In this document: piece by piece, positions 51,110-62,262 of the stretch
Layout of the letters: the number at the start of each line of letters is the position of its first letter
How positions within the stretch are numbered: position 1 is the stretch's first letter
Source of the DNA: Ustilago trichophora
Lineage: Eukaryota > Basidiomycota > Ustilaginomycetes > Ustilaginales > Ustilaginaceae
Length of the DNA: 64,000 bases
Direction: 5' to 3'
Assembly (NCBI GenBank): GCA_900323505.1
Contig: OOIN01000010.1
Coordinates: 310,001 to 374,000 of the forward strand
Notes under the pieces: model-generated
What the model saw: only the letters and a program-made list of their open reading frames with translations
The model's database searches: none
Told to the model about the DNA's origin: nothing
Program-made: the position numbers and the translations under genes

Positions 51110-54100
51110 ATGTCTACAGGCTCAAATCGCAAGGGCCTGTTGCCCACATCCCAAGACAACGCTTCCAAAGCTACCTCTGGTGCCATCAACCCGCCTCCTC
51201 TCGTCCAACGACGATCCTCCCAACCACTTCCAGGCATTTCAGCCACCGCTTCCTCCCTCCGTAGTCGTAGGGCTGGCTCGACCTCTGCCGGCTCTGGATC
51301 GTCCGGTGCAAAGCTTGATCTCGACGACAACGACTTTGATGATGAAACACCCGGCGACTTTGATCCTGGCATGCAGCCTTCCACCAACCGTTCCAATCGC
51401 GCCAATCTCCCCGCCAATCTGCTGAGAGCCGCACTTGTACCTGCATCATCTTCTCAGAATCAAGCAGCCAAGACTGGAAACAATCCGGTGACTTCGGCGC
51501 CCAAGAGAATCGGCCCGTCTGCTCCACTTTCACCTCCACCCACCACTTCGAATCGATTTAAGGGCACCCCAGCGCGTACTACACGCTACTCGCTCCCGGT
51601 TCGTGCAGAGAAGCCAGTCAGGACAACGAAAACTTCGGGAAAGCACGTTGTGCTGCCTTCAGAGTCTCAGCTCGCTCCTCTGCCTGGCGAGGATGATGAT
51701 GACGACGACGACGACGACGACGATGACGATGAGGAAGAGTCAGAGGAAGAGGAGGTGACTGATGACGAAGCAGACGCAGCAGTTCAGACTGGTCCTCCTA
51801 CTGCCAAGCCAACTGCGTCGACCGCGGACGGCAAATCCGACGCACAGGCTGTTCTTCTTGGTGGTCGCGGTGTCGGACGCTCTCTCGAAGTTGTCGGTGC
51901 TTCCAAACCGCCCGCAAAGGTGCCTGTCACCACACCCCGTCCTGGCCCGACCATTCCCTCCAACCGACACTCGGCTCCTGCTCCTGTTCCAGGCAAGCTC
52001 GTCACTCCCGCCTCCAAGGGCTCGCAGCGCCCTGCCGCATCTTCCGCCCTTGCTCGCGCTGCTGTCTCGTCCGTCTCAGCCGCTCAAGCACGTCACGCTC
52101 AAAAGGCAAAGCCCAAAGCCGCCACCACCTTCCGCGGTGCCGCAACTCGAGCCCCACCCCTTCGACCTCACAAGTCGGGTCCCGTATACCATACATTCGA
52201 ACGCATGGCTCCAAGTGCTCGGCTCATGACCCCGCTCCCCCGTCTGACTGCCTACAGCATCTCGACCTCGATCCACCTCGGCACTCTGCTTGGCTTCTTG
52301 CGTCGCGAGCACGGCGTCAAGCCTCGTCTCTACGACGAGTGCGCCTACGCAGTCTATACCAAGCCTCTCTTGCCCGGATTCGGACGTGCTAATGTTCGGT
52401 CCGCTCCCGAACCTCGCAGTGCCAGCCCCGGTGCAGAGTCGAGGAGGGAAAGAGAACTCGAGCAACGCGAAGAGTTTGGCTATCTCGGCACTTACTTTGA
52501 GCAACGCCAGGAAGAGGAGGAGGACATTGACCAGGACGGCTACATCAAAGGTGGCGAAGGTCGAGGATCCGACAGCGAGAGTCGAAGGCGAGGCGATTCA
52601 CACCGCGGTGATGGTCGCGGTGGCGGAGAGACGTCTGCTTGGGAGAGTGAAGCTGAGCGATGGACTCCCGGTGAGCGACGAGGTAGCCGCGATCGCGAGC
52701 AAGAACAGGCGCAGGCCCCTGCCGATGGAAGCAATCAGCGTCCTCACAACGAGTCGGCAGATGGCAACACGGCTCCCATCAGCAGCAGTCTCGATGATGA
52801 CGAAGGAATGCTCGCCACACCTCTTGCTCGACCTGTCGCTCCGACCCGCACTTTCTCGGATAGCGATAACGAAGCAGGGGCAGAAAGACGTCCCTTCTTG
52901 CTCGAACGTCGACGCGGCAGCCAGAGCTCGGTATCTGATGTGGAAGCTCTGCCGCCTTACCGCACGGGATCCCCCGTCGATATTGCTACCGACAAGAGCG
53001 AGCTTGCCATCAACAACTCGGACTCGGCAGGTGCTCGCGATATGATGCTCCAACAGCGTGCTGAGGAGCGAGGCGAGACTGAACCCATGGCGCATTCGTA
53101 CCGCTCTAATGAGCTCAGCATCACTTCCGACCTCGATGAAGTTGCCAATACGTCGCGCGAAGATACAGGTGATACAAGTATTGTCCGCTCTGGCGCTCCT
53201 GACTCGCTTGCAATCCTTGATGAAAACGCCGCCTCTGGCAACCACAACAACAACACGAATGAGCCCAACTCGAAAGCCGGAAACATTGAAGCATCCACCG
53301 AAGCGCAACCCAAAGAACGCCGAACCCGCAAAGTCAAGTTGCGCCGTCGCAAGCGTCGATATGCAGGACCCAACATGGCCTCGCATAACCACGACACCTC
53401 TGTCAATCTCAACACGCCTCGCCCCATTCTTGAAGCCCTGCAATCGGCCGAACTCGTCATCTTACCCTACGGCGTATTGGTCATGTACAACTTTTCCGCT
53501 GCGGAAGAGCGAAGCATTATCGAGGATGTTCTGTCGTCCGGATGCGCACGCGAACCGATGGATGAAGCAGCACGTGAAACGGAAGCCTTCCACTTCTGTT
53601 ACGATCCCAACATCTCTGCCCCACGCATTTTCAACGATTTCTTCACGTTTAGGGCGCCCAACCATCTGCTGAAGCTTTCGCTGGCACATGCCATTGCCCA
53701 GTCAACCAAGCTGAGCGTCTTTGAGGAGAGGATGCAGGCTACGTTGGAGCTGACCAGTCATATCCCCAAGGAGATGGCTTCTACTGGAGAGTTGAAGCTG
53801 AAGAGAAGAGAGGCACTGAGGTTGACGGGAAGACTGTTCAAGTTGAGAGTGGATGTGAATCTGACGAGTAACGTGTTGGATACTCCAGAGTTGTTCTGGT
53901 CGGAAGCTTCGTTGAAGGCGCTCTACGATGCGATCAGGGACTATTTGGAGATCGACGAGAGGGTGGAGAATCTGAACGAGAGATTGGCGGTGGCGAACGA
54001 TCTGTTGGAGATTATTCATGAACATATTGCCAACACGGCTATGAGTAAGATGTAAGTGCACCCAAGCCCCGACCTCATTTGCCGACTCTTGAAGGGTTGA

Positions 54101-54330
54101 AGTACTGACGAAATGATCTGCACTTTGGGAATGACAGTACATGGATCGTCATCATCCTCATCATTGTCGCCTGTGCCGTGGCAGTAGGCGAAATTTCAGC
54201 ACGATTCATCGTAGGAGCAAACCGAACCGCCGAAGAAGGCTTTCGAGCTTTTAAAGCGATCCGACCGCTTCCCTCTCCTCCATCTTTGCCGCCGTCTTCT
54301 TACTTTGCCATTGCCGGCGACACGCTTTGA
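51110..54330 (+). CDS. DUF155 (RMND1 / Rmd8 / Sif2-Sif3 family) membrane protein
   Basis: Fungal member of the RMND1/DUF155 family. Two exons (51110-54051 and 54138-54330) give 1044 aa. The N-terminal ~350 residues are disordered and contain an Asp/Glu run (about residues 195-220, thirteen consecutive Asp). The conserved domain is split: RLTAYSISTSIHLGTLLGFL and LYDECAYAVY at about 380-420, then after a ~350-residue polar insertion LVILPYGVLVMYNFSAAEER and the helical DUF155 body. Exon 2 supplies the C-terminal membrane segment (TWIVIILIIVACAVAVGEIS), typical of this family. Yeast Rmd8 and fission-yeast Sif2/Sif3 share the layout; the biochemical role is unknown. The frame of exon 1 ends shortly after the splice donor, so the membrane anchor appears only on splicing. 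Confidence 0.9.
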
Positions 54331-54489
54331 TTCCCCATGTCCACTACCATCTATTCCGTAATTCATCCTTCATGCCGCATTTATTGAAATGAGCCATGTT
54401 TTGTGGCATCTTGATTGATGATGGATGCTTATGTGAGAGTGTAGAGAGCTGTGAAAGGGTATATGTACATAGTTTGATACGGTACAGAT

Positions 54490-54608
54490 ATCTGCGGCCA
54501 TAGAACCTTGAAAGCACCGCATCCCGTCCGATCTGCGAAGTTAAGCAAGGTATCGCCTAGTCAGTACTGCGGTGGGGGACCACGCGGGAATCCTAGGTGC
54601 TGCAGTTC
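54490..54608 (+). rRNA. 5S ribosomal RNA
   Basis: The internal block AAAGCACCGCATCCCGTCCG, then ATCTGCGAAGTTAAGCAAGG, is the highly conserved 5S loop A-helix II/III region, and TAGTCAGTACTGCGGTGGGG with GACCACGCGGGAATCCTAGG is the conserved 3' half holding the TFIIIA box. The 5' CTGCGG pairs with 3' CTGCAG to close helix I. A T-rich run (TTCTTTTT) directly after the 3' end is a plausible Pol III terminator. Length is ~119 nt. It sits between the DUF155 and DUS3 genes in the same direction. Ends are good to a few bases. Confidence 0.95.
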
Positions 54609-54797
54609 TTTTTGCATTTTATTTTATTTTTATTTTTTGAGAAGAAGAAAAAGGTGTTCCGCGCTCCACACGACACACTACTCCCTCTCATTGGTGGTCT
54701 TAATTTTTTCTTTTTCTTTCTTCTTCTTCTTCTTCTTCTTCACCGATTCCACATCATCACCATCAGCATCAAACGCCTACACTGGGTATTTGTTAAG

Positions 54798-57344
54798 ATG
54801 ACAGATATTACCCTAACACCAACAGCGACTGCTGAAGCGGCATCTCCAGCTCCTGGACCCGCCGAGTCGGTCTGGAAACACCCCGTCTACGGTCCAACCG
54901 ACAAGTACACTCCTGGCATTGCACCTATCAAGGCCGAGTACATTCTTCCCAAACCCGCCTCTTCTGTCTCTACCCCTTTGAAGACGGTCGATGATGATGC
55001 GGCTGAGCGAAGTACCAACCCCGCCACGTCCACCGCCGCTACCATCCAATCCAATTTCCCCTCTGTAAGCTCCGTAACAACCGATGCCGAACCACCTAAA
55101 AAACTCAAAGGAGCAGCGCGCAAACGAGCCCGTCGCGAAGAAGCAGCCGCCCTCGCCGCCGCCCAGCGAGCCGAAAAGAAATCCAAAGCCGCCTTCGACC
55201 CCAACAACGACCTCAAAAAGGGAGGCCAGAACAAAGGTCGACAGTTCAACTCTCTCAAGGACGGCAAAGGTCACTGTCATGGATTTCTCAGCAAAGGTGA
55301 GGACGGATGCAAATTCGCTTCTTCGGGAGGGTGCCGGTTTTCACACGACGTGGTTGCGTATCTGAGAAACAAAGATAGGGATCTGTATATGCCCGCTGTC
55401 CCACATGAGGAGTTGGAAGGAATGTCGGCGGAAGAGAGACACAAGTGGTTGGAGGAAAGGTATTCGCTCACTCTTCTTTCTTCCGGAAAGGAGGGAGGAG
55501 AGGGAGAGACCTTTGTCAAAGCAACCTGCACCTCTTCCTCCTCTTCTTTGGAAAACTCAGAAACAAAACCGACCGATCCAGCACACACGAGTCTGGACTT
55601 GACCACAACCTGTCCCATCTTTGCCATCAAAGGGTTCTGCACCATGGGTTGGAAGTGCCGATTCCTCGGCTCGCACGTTCGCATTGTGGGTTCTTCCAGT
55701 CTTGCCGACCCCTCCAACCCGACCGGATTTGCGGGGACGGGATTGGAACTGGTTCGAGATGAGGACAAATTGAAAGCCTGGCGTGCACGTCCTCGTGCTT
55801 TTACACTCCAAGGGGAAGGGCAAGGACAAGATGCGGATCAGGAAGAATTGAACTTTGGCACATCGGCAGGGATGAAATCGATGCGGATTCGAAAGTATCC
55901 TTTGCCCAAGACGAAAGCGGTGTTGAAGTATCTGGAGAAGGAGTCGAAAGAGTTGGCACAGGTGGATCCGCAGGGTTCGACGGGAGGCAAGAGGCCGATT
56001 CCTAGAGAGGTTGTTGATGCGGCTGTTGCGGCTGCGGAAGAACCTACCGCTGCTGGGAACGTGGAGAAAGAGGGTGATTTGGAGGAGATGGAGAACTCTC
56101 TGCGCAACTCTACATCAGCTCGAGCAGCCGAAGCCGCCACCACTGCGGGAAGTAGTGTCGACCTAGCCCGCATTCGCCCGACTGAAAAGCGTCGTCTCAA
56201 CTGGAAAAATCAACTCTACCTTGCCCCGCTTACCACTACTGGCAATCTACCCTTCCGTCGCATCTGTTCATCGTTTGGCTCCGACATCCACTGTGGCGAG
56301 ATGGGACTCGCCGAATCCTTCCTGCACGGCAATGCCTCCGAGTGGTCTCTGGTGCGACGACATTCCTCGGAGCGAATCTTTGGCACCCAGCTCTGTGGTG
56401 GAAAACCTGACCTTCTCGTCCCCGTTGCCGAGGCGCTCAAGCGCGAGATTGGCGACGGACTCGATTTTGTCGACATCAACTGTGGATGTCCCATCGACCT
56501 GGTCTACAACAAAGGGGCTGGATCTGCGTTGTTGGATCATCCGAGTAAGCTCTCCAAAATCGTACGCGGTATGAACGCTGTGCTTGGCGATACGCCTTTG
56601 ACGATCAAGCTCAGAACGGGTACGGGGGCTAAACAGACAACGCACAAATTGTTTGCAAAGTTGCAGACGGAATGGGGAGCAAGTGCAGCCACGCTGCATG
56701 GAAGATCGCGCAAACAGCGTTACAAAAACGATGCGGATTGGAGCTACATTTCGCACTGTGCCGATACGCTTCGCTCGAGTGTGCGCGAGTGGAATGAAGA
56801 ATCTCGACACGCTGATGAAGCCGAGATGGTACCTATTCCCATTTTTGGAAACGGAGACGTCTTTTCTTGGCAAGACTACTACGAAAGGATGGAACGCACT
56901 AGCGTTGACGGAGAAATGATCGCACGAGGAGCGCTCATTAAACCTTGGCTGTTTAGCGAGATCAAAGAACGTCGAGATTGGGACATTTCTTCGCGAGAAA
57001 GGTTGGATATGATGCGTCAGTTTGCAGAGTACGGTCTAAGTCATTGGGGAAGCGATACGCATGGGGTGAATACGACGAGAAGGTTTATGTGTGAGATGAT
57101 GAGTTTTACACATCGATACGTTCCAACGGGATTGTTGGAGTTTTTGCCGAGTAGGTTGAACGATAGACCGCCGCTATTTAGGGGTAGGGATGAATTGGAG
57201 ACCTTGTTGGCGAGTGGCAAGTCGGAAGATTGGGTCAAGGTGTCAGAGATGTTTTTGGGAAAGGCACCGGAGGAGTGGAGTTTTACGCCAAAACATAAGA
57301 GTAGTAGTTATGCTGATGTTGATGCTGGAGAGCAGCAGGGGTAA
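54798..57344 (+). CDS. DUS3: tRNA-dihydrouridine(47) synthase, Dus3 type
   Basis: FMN enzyme that reduces uridine 47 in the variable loop of tRNAs. One exon, 848 aa (yeast 668). After a disordered N-terminus and a basic [20 protein letters not shown] helix come two CCCH-type zinc fingers ([18 protein letters not shown] with GCRFSH, and [20 protein letters not shown] with SH), the Dus3 hallmark. The TIM-barrel domain starts about 535: [59 protein letters not shown] (catalytic Cys in the CGCP block), [46 protein letters not shown] 54798 was chosen: the frame is open upstream to 54597, but that would run through the end of the 5S gene. The 5S gene ends ~190 bases before this start. Confidence 0.96.
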   Translation: MTDITLTPTATAEAASPAPGPAESVWKHPVYGPTDKYTPGIAPIKAEYILPKPASSVSTPLKTVDDDAAERSTNPATSTAATIQSNFPSVSSVTTDAEPPKKLKGAARKRARREEAAALAAAQRAEKKSKAAFDPNNDLKKGGQNKGRQFNSLKDGKGHCHGFLSKGEDGCKFASSGGCRFSHDVVAYLRNKDRDLYMPAVPHEELEGMSAEERHKWLEERYSLTLLSSGKEGGEGETFVKATCTSSSSSLENSETKPTDPAHTSLDLTTTCPIFAIKGFCTMGWKCRFLGSHVRIVGSSSLADPSNPTGFAGTGLELVRDEDKLKAWRARPRAFTLQGEGQGQDADQEELNFGTSAGMKSMRIRKYPLPKTKAVLKYLEKESKELAQVDPQGSTGGKRPIPREVVDAAVAAAEEPTAAGNVEKEGDLEEMENSLRNSTSARAAEAATTAGSSVDLARIRPTEKRRLNWKNQLYLAPLTTTGNLPFRRICSSFGSDIHCGEMGLAESFLHGNASEWSLVRRHSSERIFGTQLCGGKPDLLVPVAEALKREIGDGLDFVDINCGCPIDLVYNKGAGSALLDHPSKLSKIVRGMNAVLGDTPLTIKLRTGTGAKQTTHKLFAKLQTEWGASAATLHGRSRKQRYKNDADWSYISHCADTLRSSVREWNEESRHADEAEMVPIPIFGNGDVFSWQDYYERMERTSVDGEMIARGALIKPWLFSEIKERRDWDISSRERLDMMRQFAEYGLSHWGSDTHGVNTTRRFMCEMMSFTHRYVPTGLLEFLPSRLNDRPPLFRGRDELETLLASGKSEDWVKVSEMFLGKAPEEWSFTPKHKSSSYADVDAGEQQG

Positions 57345-57923
57345 CCCGCTAAGAGAGTTCAATGAGCTTAGCTTAGCTGTCTTGTCTTGAGTTCACTGCA
57401 ATAATAACATTCCAAATGTCGTCGTCATGGTGTGAGACTTTTCGAAAGTCAAGATGATTGATGGTTAAGAGAAAAAGTTTAGGATTAAAATGTTAGACCG
57501 TAGAATAGAATGAAAAGCGAAAAATTCCGATTCAGCAAAAATGATCGTCTTTGTCTTGGCGCGTGCAACTTCACGCACGCATCGACGCCCCTCTCTCTCT
57601 TTCCCTCTCTCTCTTTCTCTGTGTCTGTTGGAATTTCAGCCCAAAGTGCACCGACCACATTACAGTACTGTATACTATTTGCTCCTCCATCAACCATCGC
57701 ACATTTCCATAAAACACCATCATCTATCATCTTCCAACTCTCACCTTTCTCTTGTCACTTTTCGACACTATTTCTTCTCTCATTCTCTCTCAAACACACA
57801 TATATCATAAGCGTGGAAGGCATCAACTGATATATAACGAGCAAGAGGTGGTCCGAATTAATTTTTGTTTTCCCCCTCCCTAGGATCAAATATATACACC
57901 ATACATTGCTTGGTTGACAAAAC
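57345..57923. promoter_or_regulatory. Intergenic spacer and VMA16 leader
   Basis: 579 bases between tandem genes. It includes a C/T microsatellite (57590-57625), a TTACAGTACTGTATACTA palindrome-like motif near 57660, and a C/T-rich leader before the VMA16 start. No gene. Confidence 0.45.
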
Positions 57924-59025
57924 ATGGTCTCGACATTAGCCTTGACCGGGACTTCCGGTTTGACCACTCTGTCCGCTGTTGGATTGTATATGCTTCTAAC
58001 AGGTAAGTTTTTAGTTTTCCTCCTATCCTCCACTCTCTGTCTGGCACCCTTTGCCGCTGACTCTAGACGGTTGAGTTGCCATCATTCATACTGACTCCCA
58101 ATAACCCCCCCCCCCCCTTCAAACTTCAATCTCCACGCCTCTCCTGTCGAATCGAACAACAACCAAAATTGGTATGGATGCAAAAACGATCAACATAGGC
58201 AACGGAGAGAGCTTCAACATCGGCGCCTTCCTCGAAGAGACAAGCCCCTATGCTTGGGCAATGATCGGTATCGGTCTTTGCATCGGTCTCAGCGTTGTCG
58301 GTGCAGGTTGGGGAATCTTTATCACCGGTGCAAGTATCTTGGGTGCCGGTGTAAGGGCGCCTAGGATTACTACCAAGAACTTGGTTTCGTAAGTGTTTCA
58401 AGACTTTTGCTTTTGGAGACCAACTGGGAGACGATTCTTTCATTTTGCTGATTGACAATTCATCATACTTTTGTTTGGCTTTGCTCCACACTTTGCAATT
58501 GCCTCTGGTGGTTACAATACTTCTATTTCAAAACCTCTCGTCAATGTTTGGGTTATATCCCTTTCATCCATCTCAACGTGGCCCGTCATACCCTCTTTCT
58601 CCACTCTCTCCCACACGAACCTTGGCACTTCTAAACCACGTCTTCAAAAAACAACAACAACAACAACAAAAAACACCGATAGCATCATCTTTTGCGAAGT
58701 CGTAGCGATCTACGGAGTCATTATGGCCATTGTTTTTTCTGCCAAGATTACCGGCAATCTTGAGGCTGGAACCGATGGTTTGTGGTCACCTAGCAACTAT
58801 CTTACTGGCCACGTTTTGTTTTGGGGAGGATTGACGGTGGGAATGTGTAATCTGTGTTGTGGAGTAGCTGTAGGTATTACGGGTAGTAATGCGGCGATTG
58901 CGGATGCTGCGGATCCTCAGTTGTTTGTCAAGATTTTGATTGTAGAGGTGTTTAGCAGTATTTTGGGTTTGTTTGGGTTGATTGTAGGTTTGATTATGAC
59001 GGGGGCTGCTGAGGAGTTCAAGTAG
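57924..59025 (+). CDS. VMA16: V-ATPase membrane subunit c'' (Vma16)
   Basis: Proteolipid of the rotor ring of the vacuolar proton ATPase. Three exons are inferred (57924-58002, 58199-58388, 58683-59025), giving 203 aa, close to yeast (213). Exon 1 supplies the short N-terminal membrane segment; exon 2 begins [20 protein letters not shown] and continues [20 protein letters not shown]; exon 3 begins [20 protein letters not shown], with the proton-carrying Glu in FCEVV. The C-terminus ends [15 protein letters not shown], as in the family. Introns of 196 and 294 nt are longer than others here; the second ends in a CAA-repeat stretch followed by ATAG. An ATG inside intron 1 (58174) is in frame with exon 2 and would give a shortened protein, but the spliced N-terminus fits the family better. 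Confidence 0.94.
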
Positions 59026-59683
59026 ATGTTTTTGTTACTCTATGAGGAGGGTAGAGGGGAGAAGGAGAGCACCGGGAAGAGAGGAGAAGAGGAGATGGAG
59101 GAGAGATTTTGTAGATACAATTCTAGGCTCGCTTGACTATCTTTCAACAGACAAGTATCAATTCAATCTTTTGTTGATCCGACTAGATCGATATCGTTAT
59201 ATGGTCAATAGGCTTTGGCTACGTGTACGACACTCTTGATTGCTGATGTTATGGTTTGATGTGTTTTGTTGAAAAGTCAGTGTTGATTTTACCTGTCTTT
59301 GGAAACGTAGCGACGCTCTTTTGCATGTTGATATCTCTTTGACAATGCACATCTCTCAGCAAGGCAGCATTCCAGATTCGAACATTGTTCTACATCTGTC
59401 CTTTTTTGTCTGTCATACAGTATACTTTTGGCTCATGCGATTGTAAATTCTCTTCCCATCGGATTCCTTCTCAATCTCAGGTATCACCCAATCTCGAAGC
59501 ATAGCATGCAATGCGAGCGGTGAAGAATAGCATGCATTCAAGGAATTCGAAAAAACAAGTAAAAGTTTAATTATCGTCATGGCTATTCGGGAGGGGAGAT
59601 GTCGACATGAAAGAGGCAAAGATCCTTGGAGGGATGATCTGCTCTTGAAGTGCGAGGCTTGCAGGGCGGGAAAGGATTTTTTC
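59026..59683. other. Convergent intergenic region
   Basis: 658 bases between the stops of VMA16 and the bL34m gene. Purine-rich at first (59040-59110), then T-rich; consistent with two 3' UTRs. No gene, RNA or repeat was recognised. Confidence 0.5.
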
Positions 59684-60130
59684 TTAATGACTGAGTTTAG
59701 CCTTACCCCTAAATTTCCTCCTCATGATGGTTTTGCGACCGTTTCTAGTCTTGATACGAGCCAAGAAGCCATGACGACGTTTGCGGATGCGTTGAGATGG
59801 TTGGTATTCCGATCCGTACGTTACGCATCGTACTTGCTGTCCCAATGGGTTTGTTGCTGCTGTGTTTGCTGCTACTGCTGTTGTGGATGTTGTCGAGGAA
59901 GAGAGTAGCGAGAGGATGGGTGATCGCGATGAGGATAACAGCGAGGTGATGGGGGTTGATGTACGTGTGAAAGAGCGGGTGGGTGGGTTTGATGATGGTG
60001 TTCTTGTGAGGGTGAGGATGCGTGTATATGATGTTGATGCCACGGATGCGGGTGCAGCAACAGGGGTGGTGGAAGTGAGAGGACGAATGGCAGCCCTGAG
60101 AATGGGACGGAATGGAGACAGACGAGGCAT
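59684..60130 (-). CDS. Mitochondrial large-subunit ribosomal protein bL34m
   Basis: One exon, 148 aa. The last ~45 residues are a clear L34 protein: QPSQRIRKRRHGFLARIKTR then NGRKTIMRRKFRGKAKLSH, a highly basic rRNA-binding sequence. The first ~100 residues are Ser/Thr/Arg-rich and free of acidic residues, as expected for a mitochondrial import sequence. This confirms the mitochondrial form; it would be too long for a bacterial L34. Divergent from PRO2. Confidence 0.95.
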   Translation of the reverse strand: MPRLSPFRPILRAAIRPLTSTTPVAAPASVASTSYTRILTLTRTPSSNPPTRSFTRTSTPITSLLSSSRSPILSLLSSSTTSTTAVAANTAATNPLGQQVRCVTYGSEYQPSQRIRKRRHGFLARIKTRNGRKTIMRRKFRGKAKLSH

Positions 60131-60487
60131 CGTTAATTAAAACAAAAGAACCTCTTTTGGGGTGAAAGTCGTGAGATGGTCAAGGTGATAGTGATGATGG
60201 TGACGACAAGAAAGCAAGTTGAATATGAGAAAAATCGTTGGCGGACAAGTTCCAAGGTTGCTGACTTTCTTCCTTTCTCGCACGTGATTCTTAGTAATTC
60301 AACCTAACATTTGCTGTCCAAAAAATCGGGGATGAGCTTCTTTTTCGTTTGGGGAAAGGCGTGACTCGGCCAACTGACCTACCTCTCTTTGGTCTTACAC
60401 CTTCTTCTTCTTCTTCTTCTGATCACCACCATCATCAACATCCTTTCCACCCCACTCTATCCCTTTCTCCAAGCATCGGAGCTCAAA
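60131..60487. promoter_or_regulatory. Divergent promoter region bL34m / PRO2
   Basis: 357 bases between divergent starts, with a CTT/TTC microsatellite (60399-60419) just upstream of PRO2 and a CACGTGAT element near 60280, compatible with a bHLH-type E-box. Regulation by it is only a possibility. Confidence 0.4.
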
Positions 60488-61942
60488 ATGGAGTCCCCTT
60501 CCAGTGCCGAATCAGTAGCCCGAGCTGCGAGGGCAGCCTTCGATTCCGCCTCTCAATCGCTCTCCACCTCCCCCTCTGCCGACGCTACCCGATCTTCAGC
60601 GCTCCTATCCATCCGTACCGCTCTCGAATCCAACAAATCGCGCATCCAGCAAGCCAATGCACTCGATATGGAAGCTGCTACGCTTCTCGTATCTCAAGGA
60701 AAGCTTTCATCCTCTCTCGCCTCTCGTTTAGACCTCTTCAGTAAAGCTGGGAAATGGGAGTCTTTGCTAGCAGGAGTTTCTGACGTTGCTGCGCTTCCCA
60801 GTCCTCTCGATCACGTTCAATGGGCTAAAAGGCTCGCCGACGCAACTGAAACACAAGCATCCATCGACCTCTTCCGCGTTACCTGTCCGATTGGCGTTTT
60901 GCTATGCATCTTTGAAGCACGTCCAGAAGTGGTGGTCAACATTGCTTCGCTTGCTATTAAATCTGGAAACGCTGCCATTCTAAAAGGCGGGAAGGAATCC
61001 AAGCATACCGCTTCCATCTTATCCAAAATCATCTCGGACGCACTTGCATCTTCAGGATTGCCAAAAGATTTGATTCAAACCGTGGAAACAAGGGAGGATA
61101 TTCAGAGTCTCTTGCATTTGGACGATTATATCGATCTGGTGATTCCTAGAGGTAGTAATGAATTGGTAAAGGCGATTCAGAGGGAGGCGAGGATGCCGGT
61201 TATGGGTCATGCGGATGGTTTGTGTATCGGTTATGTTCATAAGGATGCAGATTTGGCAATGACGATTGGCACTGTAGTCGATGCAAAGACGGATTATCCT
61301 GCCGCTTGCAATGCGCTGGAAACGCTGTTGGTTAACTCTGAACTCTTGCATAGGCAGGATTTTTGGCCTCCTTTGGCAGAAGCACTTTTAAAAGCGGGTA
61401 TTGAATTACGTTTGGATTCGGAATGCTTGTCGACACTTTTTAACTTTTCGCCTTCTATTGTTTCCGAATATGGGGATAAAATCGTTGCTTCCACCGAGGA
61501 GGATTATCAGACCGAGTTTTTGGATTTGATTCTTGCGGTTGGATGTGTTGGGGATGTTGATGGTGCGATTTCGCATATTAGTAGGTATAGTTCGGGTCAT
61601 ACCGAGATGATACTTAGTTCGAGTCAGAGTGGGAATCATGTGGTGGAAAAATTTGTAAAGAGTGTGGATAGTGCTAATGTTTTTGTCAACGTTAGCACTC
61701 GGTTTGCGGATGGGTTTAGATTCGGGTTGGGGACGGAGGTTGGCATTTCTACGGGTAAAACGCATGCAAGGGGCCCGGTTGGGCTGGATGGTTTGGTGAT
61801 TTATAAATACATCGCCAAATCTTCTCATGATCCCCTCCCGCCACAACAGCTTAAATCAGGCCCTCAAATAGTAGCAGATTTCAACACCGGCGCCAGATCT
61901 TGGTCTCATAAAAACCTTCTCCCTAAATATCCTCAATTGTAA
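60488..61942 (+). CDS. PRO2: Gamma-glutamyl phosphate reductase
   Basis: NADPH-dependent second step of proline synthesis, forming glutamate 5-semialdehyde in the cytosol. One exon, 484 aa (yeast 456). Family blocks: LFRVTCPIGVLLCIFEARPE, IKSGNAAILKGGKESKHTAS, YIDLVIPRGSNELVKAIQRE, PVMGHADGLCIGYVHKDAD, and DYPAACNALETLLVN with the catalytic Cys (about residue 287). The C-terminal oligomerisation part has SGHTEMILSS, FVNVSTRFADGFRFGLGTEV and HARGPVGLDGLVIYKY. Start chosen at ATG 60488, since the upstream open frame is only the CTT-repeat leader. The codon use in the last third is noticeably less C-biased than in its neighbours. Convergent with the SSE1-type gene. Confidence 0.96.
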   Translation: MESPSSAESVARAARAAFDSASQSLSTSPSADATRSSALLSIRTALESNKSRIQQANALDMEAATLLVSQGKLSSSLASRLDLFSKAGKWESLLAGVSDVAALPSPLDHVQWAKRLADATETQASIDLFRVTCPIGVLLCIFEARPEVVVNIASLAIKSGNAAILKGGKESKHTASILSKIISDALASSGLPKDLIQTVETREDIQSLLHLDDYIDLVIPRGSNELVKAIQREARMPVMGHADGLCIGYVHKDADLAMTIGTVVDAKTDYPAACNALETLLVNSELLHRQDFWPPLAEALLKAGIELRLDSECLSTLFNFSPSIVSEYGDKIVASTEEDYQTEFLDLILAVGCVGDVDGAISHISRYSSGHTEMILSSSQSGNHVVEKFVKSVDSANVFVNVSTRFADGFRFGLGTEVGISTGKTHARGPVGLDGLVIYKYIAKSSHDPLPPQQLKSGPQIVADFNTGARSWSHKNLLPKYPQL

Positions 61943-62262
61943 AAAAACAAACCCCACAACATCCATCATCGCATCCATGAAATCAAGATCAAATTTCCAC
62001 ACATCATCACCAGTTTCGACAACCTCTCAAAACAAATCTCCGACCACCCCACAAGCAAAGGGAAAAAATCTACACACGATTGAAAAGCCACTCGGCTCAA
62101 GCAAAGCTACATACACATTATATTGAAGTTCACCAAACTTCTCTCTTCCCCACATCCCCTCTTCTTCCCCTCTCCCCCCACCTCTCTCTCTCTCGCAAGA
62201 TATAAAAGCGAGGGAGAGAGAAACAAAAAGAAGAAACTAAGAAAGAGAAGGAATCAAATAGT
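61943..62262. other. Convergent intergenic region
   Basis: 320 bases between the stops of PRO2 and the Hsp110 gene; C/A-rich then C/T- and G/A-rich. Consistent with two short 3' UTRs. Nothing else recognised. Confidence 0.5.

Noticed and set aside
54597..54797. Upstream extension of the DUS3 frame by 67 codons
   Set aside because: It would begin inside the 5S rRNA gene and is a Phe/Leu run made by its T-rich terminator; ATG 54798 fits better.
58174..58198. ATG inside VMA16 intron 1 as the gene start
   Set aside because: The spliced form gives the family's N-terminal membrane segment and closes in frame; the internal ATG would drop it.
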